Below are positions 9,730-15,143 of a stretch of 15,143 nt of DNA, one piece after another; the stretch's first letter is position 1; the number at the start of each line of letters is the position of its first letter. The notes beneath the pieces are model-generated. The model worked only from the letters and a program-made list of their open reading frames with translations, was not told the origin of the DNA and ran no database searches. The stretch is from contig JAAVTG010000113.1 of the NCBI GenBank assembly GCA_011947345.1, positions 1 through 15,143 of the forward strand, in the 5' to 3' direction. The translations under genes and the position numbers were made by a program. The DNA comes from Phytophthora quininea. Lineage: Eukaryota; Oomycota; Peronosporomycetes; Peronosporales; Peronosporaceae.

Positions 9730-10757
9730 ATGTTCGGCGTAGCCCAACGAGGTTTGGCTCGACGAGCTTCGGCGCTGGTACGGGAGGCGTCGACGGTCGC
9801 GAAGGCCCCAGGGCGCGTGGTGGTGATCACGTCGGGAAAAGGTGGCGTGGGCAAGACGACGGTGACGGCATCCATGGGGTACGGGCTGGCGCAGCGCGGG
9901 TTCCGCACATGTCTGATCGACTTTGACATTGGTCTGCGCAATTTGGATCTTCATCTGGTATGTTCCGTTGTCGGATATTGAAAAACTGTATAGATCGTAT
10001 CCGGTAGCTTACGTTACATTACTGATTGTAGGGCTGCGAGCGCCGTGTGATCTTCGACTTCATCCACGTCATCGAGAAGAACTGCCGGTTGAACCAGGCC
10101 TTGATCAAGGACAAGCGGCTGGAGAAGTTGTCGCTGCTGGCAGCCAGTCAGACGAGAGACAAGGAAGCGCTGACGGAGGATGGCGTGGAGGAGGTTCTGG
10201 ACGAACTGAAGGCCCAATTCGACTTCATTTTGTGCGACTCGCCCGCAGGTATCGAGTCAGGCGCTCGCCACGCCATGTACTTTGCAGACGATGCCATTCT
10301 AGTGACCAATCCGGAGATCTCGTCGTGCCGCGACTCGGATAAGATGATCGGCTTCATCGCCAGCAAGTCGCTGCGCTCCAAAGAGGGGCGAGAACCAGTT
10401 AACCAGCGACTGCTGGTGAACCGCTACGACGCCAACCGCGTCAAGAACGACGACTGTCTGTCGGTGGATGTACGTGGATGGCTGGCTGTGGATGATGTCG
10501 CTAGAATGTTGCTGATGGAGGTTTGCATATTGTAGGACATTGAGGAGATGTTGGGTCTGCCAGTGTGCGGTGTGATCCCGGAGAGCGCTCACGTGCTGAC
10601 GTCGTCCAACATGGGCCAGCCAGTGATCACTGCAGAGGGCGAGAACGCCGCCGTGGCCTTTGAAGACGCCGTCGCGCGGTTCTTGGGCGAACAGCGCGAG
10701 ATGAAATTCCTAGAGCCTGAGGCGCCCAAGGGCTTCCTGGGCCGGATCTTCTCGTGA
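9730..10757 (+). CDS. minD: Mitochondrial-type septum-site-determining ATPase MinD
   Basis: MinD is the membrane-binding ParA/MinD-type ATPase that positions the bacterial division ring. Nuclear copies with mitochondrial targeting are known from several protists including stramenopiles. Exons are 9730-9957, 10032-10469 and 10536-10757, giving 295 residues. Residues 1-26 are Arg/Ala-rich without acidic residues until Glu19, a likely mitochondrial presequence. The deviant Walker [11 protein letters not shown] is at 35-44 with signature Lys37 and Lys42. [10 protein letters not shown] (64-73) is the switch I region, [10 protein letters not shown] (77-86) the MinD hallmark, and FILCDSPAG (141-149) holds Asp145. 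The C-terminal amphipathic membrane-targeting helix KGFLGRIFS is at 287-295. The length is that of bacterial MinD (about 270) plus the presequence. ATG 9676 in frame would add 18 residues but mask the presequence, so 9730 is preferred. The gene has no frame breaks. The Kelch gene converges on it 96 bp downstream. Confidence 0.93.
9958..10031 (+). other. minD: minD intron 1 (74 bp)
   Basis: GTATGT donor follows codon CTG (residue 76) and the TTGTAG acceptor precedes GGC, a phase 0 intron. Removing it joins the conserved L-D-L-x-L-G-C-E-R-R block seamlessly. Confidence 0.92.
10470..10535 (+). other. minD: minD intron 2 (66 bp)
   Basis: GTACGT donor follows GAT (residue 222) and the TTGTAG acceptor precedes GAC, again phase 0. 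Splicing restores the L-S-x-x-D-I-x-x-x-L-G-L stretch typical of the MinD C-terminal third. Confidence 0.9.
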
Positions 10758-10853
10758 AAGTCCAAAGTTTGCAAGTACCGGTAACAGAACGCCAGTGAAT
10801 GGACGAAAGCAACGCAGCGACCAATTAGAACCAGAAGCAGCGTTTGTTGGGGA

Positions 10854-13200
10854 CTAGCGTCGACTCTTCTCCTTGCTGCTCTTCTTTTGAGCTGGTGCAA
10901 TTCTTCGGCCTCCTTCTGTTCTAACTCTAATGCATTCAGACGCTCCAGCACTGACAAATCAACACACAACGTATTAGCACATTGGTCACACAAACACAGC
11001 AGAGGTTGGAGTCGTACCTGGAAGCAGCTCCTGATAGCGTGCCTCGGCCAGTGCGAAGCCCTCACGTTTGATCTCTTTAACGTTCAGCTCCCTCTCCTTG
11101 GTGCTCGGCAGGTTCATAATCTCACGAGCCCAAGTGGCGTCGGTACGCGCAAAGAAATCGCGCAGAGTCTCCCCATCTGCGGCGTACGCTCAACGTCACC
11201 CAGACCCAACTGCTCCTGCAGCTTCTCCATCTCGGCTCGGATCGCTCTACGGTGGTTGTCCTTCTTGCTCTTGGCCTTCTGCTTCTTTTCTTTCTTCTCT
11301 TTCTTAGCTACATCCTCAGCGTCAGCGTCTTCACCCGCTTTCTTGGCCAGCATTTCCATGGCGCGCTCCACAGCTTTGGCTTTTGCTTTTCGGCCTTTAC
11401 CTTTTGGGCACCAACATCGTCTTCATCATCCTCGTCGTCTTCGTCCTCGCTGTCATCATCGTCATCATCGTCGCCGTCTGAAGACTCCTCTGTCTCACTC
11501 ATCTCGCCCTTCCAGATCTGCTGAGACATCGTGCCTGGCAGCACTTCCTTCCACTCGTCCAGTCGCTTTAGGTCCAGAGACCAGCAGTCGTCCAGAGTGA
11601 TTTCACGATCGCCGTCCTCGACGACACCACCGTATACGTACAGTGTGCTGCCTCGGATCATCACTGCAGGGTTGATGCGTGCACATGGAGCAGGAGCTGC
11701 CGGTTCCTCCTCTTTCTCTTCTTCTTGAGCTGCTTCATCCTTAACGTTACTCTTTACTGAAGGAGTAATAGGCTCTTCTTTCTCTTCCTCCTCTTCATCG
11801 AGCACCAATTCTCGAGGCTCAGACGCAGGCGCTGGAGAGTCATCGCCATCCTCGTTTTCTTTGGTCTCCTCCTCTTCGTGTGCGTCCTCAATGTAAACAA
11901 TGTTACCTTCGTCATCTACGTATCCAAACTGCTTCTCCAGCATCGCGTCAAAGTCTTCCACCTCGTCCTCGTCCTCTTCCTCGTCTCCTTCGTCGCTGTC
12001 ACCAGCAGCACCGTCCGCCAAGTCCTTTGCTTTTTCTTACGTCGACGCTTACCGTCGTTAGATTTTTGCCACGCAGTTTGAACTCGAACCACCGACGACG
12101 ATCCATATCGTACACGAACAGATCGTTGTAGAACGTGGACTGCATCGTGTGGCGACGCTTTTCCTCGTCAAACACGCCGCCGAACAAGATAAAGCGCTGC
12201 TTGTGCACCGTCACGGCAGCTCCGCCGCGTGGACTCGGAGCTTGACCCTTGCGAGAGAGCTTTTCCCATGCAGGCGGCTGCTTCTTCAATACTGGCGCCA
12301 AGTTCAACGCCCACAAGTCCGAGTAGACTTTTCCCTCGGACTTCTCCCCACGTTCTTCACCTTGGCGTATCCTCCGTAGACAAACACCAAGTCCTTGGAC
12401 GGATGCACCGCCAATTGACATCCGCTTCTCTCTGCAGGAGCCTGTCGGTGCGGCGGATACGTCACCTTCTGCCATTTGAGTTCTGCCAGATTAAACAAGT
12501 ACAGATCGTTAAACCACTTGGTCTCTCTGGCCGCTTCATAGAACCCTCCAAACACCACCAAGTAGTTCCTCCAGACCACCATGCGGTGTCCGCTTCTAGG
12601 AGAAGGTCCGCCTTTCACTTCCAGCTCCTCCCACGCGTTGGTTTTCAGATCCAACCGCCACAGATCTCGGTAGTGATGGAACTGGTCGGCAGTGGCGAAC
12701 TCTCCTCCAAACACATACAAATGGTCTCTGTATACTGCTGCCTGGTGGCTACATCTAGGCGGTGGGGTGTTAGGGGAGCTGATGGCCTTCCAGGCTGCTT
12801 CTTTAAGTGCTTCCGCCTCTGTGGGCGCAGCTTGGACGGCCTTGGTCAGCTCCTCTGCCTCCAGCTGCTTCACGTCCAAGTTCCACTTGAACACGTCGTT
12901 GTAGCACTCGTTCAGGTCCCCGTCAAAGTACTCGCCACCGAACAGCAACATCTCGCCCGACGGCAGCGCCGACAGCGTGAAATTGGCTCGAGGCGAGGGC
13001 TGCGGAGCTGCCTCCACCGTCACTTGGGTGCGCTGCGCATCTTTCTTGCGGAACTCCTGCAGCAGCACTTCGATGTCCTCCTCCTCGGTGCCCAGCGCCT
13101 TGCGGTCCTTCTTGGCGCTCTTAGCGGACTGCTTGGCCTTCTTGGCCTCCACGCGCTGCGCCTTGGCAGCCTTGTCCTTGCCGGCCTTCTTCTTGGCCAT
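10854..13200 (-). CDS. Kelch-repeat protein, KLHDC4/Kel3 family, with DUF4110-like C-terminus (six frame breaks as given)
   Basis: The family is a conserved eukaryotic beta-propeller protein of poorly known function. ATG at 13200 opens a Lys-rich tail (residues 1-35), then E-E-D-I-E-x-L-L and a D-A-Q-R-T motif shared with KLHDC4. Kelch motifs follow: FGGEYF at 87, FGGEFA at 164, FGGFYE at 217, YGGYAK at 275, FGGVFDEEK near 346, and a last YGG after an acidic insert. Next come a second acidic tract, a Lys-rich helix and a G-E-T-L-R-D-F-F-A-R-T block matching DUF4110. One intron (10951-11017) lies near the end. The coding frame is broken at 12346-12349, 12063-12067, 12031-12035, 11387-11390, 11171-11174 and probably 10885-10888, always in a homopolymer and always fitting one missing base. 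With these allowed for, the length is about 761 residues ending at TAG 10854-10856. The last break is the least certain. The gene is probably intact in the organism. Confidence 0.85.
10951..11017 (-). other. Intron of the Kelch gene (67 bp)
   Basis: On the minus strand a GTACGA donor follows CCAG and a TTTGTCAG acceptor precedes TGCTGG, a phase 1 intron. Splicing continues the DUF4110-like helix into a Glu/Leu-rich coiled stretch. Confidence 0.75.
11403..11480 (-). repeat. Asp/Glu codon microsatellite inside the Kelch gene
   Basis: Imperfect TCATCG/TCATCC-type triplets on the plus strand encode an uninterrupted run of Asp, Glu and Ser on the minus strand, just before the Lys-rich helix. The period of three keeps the frame. 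Human KLHDC4 also carries acidic stretches here, so it is a family trait of variable length. Confidence 0.8.
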
Positions 13201-13229
13201 TTTTGGTGGAGTAGCCACTCAATAAGACT

Positions 13230-14190
13230 TGAAATTAGTATGACGAAGAGTGCCAAAACGTGCATACTTATCGATAAGGTTTTGACAAAAGTGTTGAGAA
13301 AGTATCCAAGCTTTCGAGCTGCACAACTCGAAAAAGATATCTCTTTAGCTAGCATTGAGATTACTACTGCTGGCCGATGACCGATGAAAGCACCCGCGAA
13401 ATCGTTCGGCCCAGCGTCGTCTCTGTCTTGGCTAACCTGAGTTTCGCTTTCACTTGTCCTGGATCCTGCAGCGCCCAAGCTGCTGCTTTCCGCGATGCTA
13501 TCAGCTCTAGCAACAATGGCAGCCATTAGGACTGCAAATGAGGTAGCAACCGCATCAATGTCCTCCTTACCTTTCGGCAGGCGTCTGAGAATGATGTGAA
13601 CTGTCGTGCAATTACGAGAATAAGGCGCTGGTTGGCACTGGACACGTCGGATCCATGAGGTCGTAGCTACTCAAAGCTTTTTTCTTTTCAATTTCGACTT
13701 CATTATTGATGTCGAGCTGCCGAAGGCGGTCCTCGGTGGCCTTAGTTATACCAACCCACTGTCAGCTGGGTTTCGCAACGTTGAGCTCGAATTCATCTGG
13801 AGGAAAAAGAAATACCCAAACGCCCACTTGACCCTTGCTTTCAGATGAGAAACCGGGCCTCCCTCCTTGCACACACTGACCGGGCGAACAGTGTGTTAAC
13901 CTTCACCGATAGATAAGCACCAGGGCCTCATCGGGTCGAAAAGAATAATGACCCCGCTCTCCATTCTCTGCGTTGATCGATACTTCTTGACAACGTCGAT
14001 GCTGTCAACCACCATCGGCAAGATGATGCATTTGCAATGCTGTGATATTACTACGGGAATATCTACCATCGTGCATGTCGACTGTCGACTGGTTAAAATG
14101 GCTCCGTGTGAGTCACGTACGTTAAATTCACATCCGGGTTCACCGGTGCAATCTATTGTCGATTGAGCCCCTGCCACGCTGTACTCTCCG
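13230..14190 (-). pseudogene. Chain of minus-strand coding-like pieces of unknown function
   Basis: I do not recognise this. Piece 1 (about 14190-13896) is a Cys-containing globular-looking stretch with no ATG at its start. Piece 2 (about 13895-13612, one frame over) includes W-V-F-L-F-P-P-D-E-F and, after TGA at 13762-13764, a charged helix DRLRQLDINNEVEIEKKK. Piece 3 (from about 13630) looks coding in a frame shifted again, and piece 4 (13526 to about 13230) is Ser/Ala-rich and ends with a predicted membrane helix (VLALFVILISSLIEW) just before the Kelch start. The frame of piece 4 runs on into the Kelch 5' coding part. The composition is protein-like, but breaks are frequent, so it could be a decayed gene, a gene with introns and sequence errors, or partly chance. 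Confidence 0.3.
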
Positions 14191-14279
14191 CAATTTTGCT
14201 TTCATTATCGTGGAGCGACGACAGAATCGCCGATAGAATCACCAGACACAAGTACAGCTTTCGTCATCGAGTATTTTAT

Positions 14280-14675
14280 TCAGAATGAAATAACCGGCTG
14301 ATTCGCAGCCCACTTCTCCATATACTCTGCGTAGTACTTGTAGTTCTTGCTCGCTTTCACGGCATCCCCCAGTAGTTTATTGAGCCCCAGCTTTCGGTAC
14401 ACCTTCGACGGGTTGACTCCTTTATAGTGCCAGAGCTTCATCCTCGCTTTCATCCAGACGTCGTAAGGCGAGAGACTAATTGCTCGCTCTTCAGAGTCGT
14501 CAGGATCGGAAGTTAATGACTCGTCGAAGGAGTTCTGCCCTGCATCCACCCTGAGAAAGCATTTGTTGGTGTCGCTCCTGTGTTGGGTTAATGTCTTGGT
14601 TTGCTCGATGTCTGGCGCGGCCGCTGTAACTTGGATAAATAAGAACAAGACTGCCGCACAGAGATTCAAGCGCAT
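14280..14675 (-). CDS. Secreted RxLR-like effector with EER motif and WY-like domain
   Basis: This is a 131-residue secreted protein of the class that oomycete pathogens deliver into plant cells, where such proteins usually target host immunity or physiology; the target here is unknown. Residues 1-20 form a signal peptide with a hydrophobic core and Ala-rich cleavage site. Residues 39-42 read C-F-L-R, where the canonical motif has Arg at the first position. An acidic run ends in E-E-R at 62-64. The C-terminal half (about 71-122) has the Trp/Tyr/Leu spacing of a single WY fold. The start at 14675 gives the signal peptide directly; an upstream in-frame ATG-less extension to 14729 does not. The stop is TGA at 14280-14282. 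It is a single exon with no frame break. The degenerate first residue may mean a divergent but working effector or a decaying copy. Confidence 0.8.
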   Translation of the reverse strand: MRLNLCAAVLFLFIQVTAAAPDIEQTKTLTQHRSDTNKCFLRVDAGQNSFDESLTSDPDDSEERAISLSPYDVWMKARMKLWHYKGVNPSKVYRKLGLNKLLGDAVKASKNYKYYAEYMEKWAANQPVISF

Positions 14676-14707
14676 GTCTCCCGCGTTCGTTGTTTTGTGA
14701 GCTGTGC

Positions 14708-14724
14708 ACCGCACAGTGTGCGGT
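14708..14724. repeat. Inverted repeat ACCGCACA-g-TGTGCGGT
   Basis: Perfect 8-bp arms with a one-base centre lie 33 bp upstream of the effector ATG. This could be a dyad protein-binding site in the effector leader or promoter. Confidence 0.6.
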
Positions 14725-14742
14725 CCCAATTGAGATGTGCTC
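14725..14742 (-). promoter_or_regulatory. Possible effector-gene core promoter
   Basis: On the minus strand, GCACATCTCAATTGGG partly matches the oomycete initiator plus CAWTT flanking element, 50-67 bases before the effector ATG. That is a usual distance for short oomycete leaders. The match is imperfect. Confidence 0.3.
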
Positions 14743-15003
14743 TGAAAGCCAGCGAAATCTCAGGGCCCGCATCATCAAGTTATACTGGTGATACCAGCCC
14801 ATGATGCAGGTCGGGATCCGTATCCGTCAGGAAAAATTGAAGGCGATTTACCGCATGATGTGCGGTACATTGTACGTCATTGTGCTCTTCGACTGAGCGT
14901 GTGCTCGCCACGATGGTACCCGAATCAATGTCGCTTCAACGAACATTTTCCATCCGCCGAAAAGAAAAATGCTTGAACAGAGAGAAACCTGTCAAATTGA
15001 TAG
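14743..15003. other. Intergenic region between effector and right-edge gene
   Basis: Apart from the inverted repeat at 14849-14867, no gene or RNA is supported. The plus-strand frame 14788-14976 has no family character. Confidence 0.4.
14849..14867. repeat. Inverted repeat TACCGCA-tgatg-TGCGGTA
   Basis: Perfect 7-bp arms with a five-base centre. The arm core ACCGCA is the same as in the dyad at 14708-14724, about 125 bp away. Confidence 0.55.
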
Positions 15004-15143
15004 ATGTCCTCGCTGAAGGTAAACCAAGTCGCAGATTTTCGAGTTGACGGCGGGTTCACCGAGAGGGGAGCTGCCAGAAAGAATGCGGGAGGAAGTCCGA
15101 AGAAATTCAAAAGTTTTGAGGAATCGCCCGATGCATTTGAGAG
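15004..15143 (+). CDS. Possible 5' end of a hydrophilic protein, partial at window edge
   Basis: An ATG at 15004, directly after an in-frame TAG, opens a frame that runs uninterrupted to the end of the window (46 codons). It is rich in Lys, Gly, Ser and Glu with no signal peptide or membrane segment. The composition looks coding and better than the antisense frame 14925-15110, but no family is recognisable from so short a piece. Confidence 0.35.
   Translation, partial: MSSLKVNQVADFRVDGGFTERGAARKNAGGSPKKFKSFEESPDAFE

Noticed and set aside
9616..9954. Minus-strand open frame across minD exon 1
   Set aside because: It is antisense to the conserved Walker A region; Arg/His-rich shadow composition.
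10887..11600. Plus-strand open frame of 237 codons with Ser and His runs
   Set aside because: It is the antisense image of the acidic and Lys-rich part of the Kelch gene.
12031..12067. Explaining the Kelch frame breaks as tiny introns
   Set aside because: The gaps needed are one base, and introns in this window are 66-74 bp with clear donors and acceptors. GTAAG words here lie inside a Lys/Arg-rich stretch that is conserved in the family.
12229..13380. Long plus-strand open frame of 383 codons
   Set aside because: It lies antisense to the strongly supported Kelch gene. Its Leu/Arg/Gln-rich composition is the mirror of Lys/Glu/Ala codons, and it has no family character.
13521..13559. Possible 39-bp intron with GTAAGG donor and TTTGCAG acceptor on the minus strand
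   Set aside because: It is shorter than any intron seen here and would leave a doubtful reading frame; kept only as part of the uncertain unknown-gene region.
1..15143. tRNA, rRNA or CRISPR array
   Set aside because: No cloverleaf with a proper T-arm, no conserved rRNA core sequence and no regularly spaced identical repeats with unique spacers were found. The 20-bp repeats at 6700-6890 are degenerate and contiguous.

Overview
The window looks like nuclear DNA of a plant-pathogenic oomycete, most likely Phytophthora or a close relative. The evidence is four-fold: short GT-AG introns of 66-74 bp; a secreted protein with a degenerate RxLR motif, an EER motif and a WY-like C-terminus; a decayed CryptonS-type tyrosine-recombinase transposon; and a mitochondrial-type MinD ATPase, a combination typical of oomycetes. 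The species cannot be fixed from the sequence alone.

Layout. (1) 1-3972: two multi-pass membrane-protein genes converge tail to tail and overlap by 13 bp near 1701-1713. Both are broken by frameshifts as given. (2) 3973-7687: gene-poor DNA with a degraded minus-strand gene relic (4318-4996), two patches of degenerate short repeats (5888-5985 and 6700-6890) and an orphan oomycete-type core promoter motif (6284-6300). (3) 7688-9612: a minus-strand relic of a Crypton tyrosine recombinase. Nearly the whole protein is recognisable, but it carries at least four stops and several frameshifts, one stop lying on the expected first catalytic Arg. (4) 9730-10757: an intact three-exon minD gene with a mitochondrial presequence-like N-terminus. 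(5) 10854-13200 (minus): a KLHDC4/Kel3-type Kelch-repeat gene with an acidic region and a C-terminal DUF4110-like domain, one intron, and six single-base frame breaks, all in homopolymer runs. (6) 13230-14190: a chain of minus-strand reading-frame pieces of unknown function. (7) 14280-14675 (minus): a small secreted RxLR-like effector gene. (8) 15004 to the end: the possible start of a plus-strand gene.

The genes do not form a pathway. minD and the Kelch gene are a convergent housekeeping pair with under 100 bp between their ends, set between a transposon-rich side and an effector-bearing side. That is the usual mosaic of gene-dense and gene-sparse blocks in these genomes. A theme of the window is that frame breaks in otherwise well-preserved genes sit at short homopolymer runs and each lacks one base, which points to consensus errors in the assembly. 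The Crypton instead shows nonsense codons as well, which is real decay. I found no clear new biological system. The most biologically notable gene is the nuclear minD, with the effector variant and the Crypton relic next.
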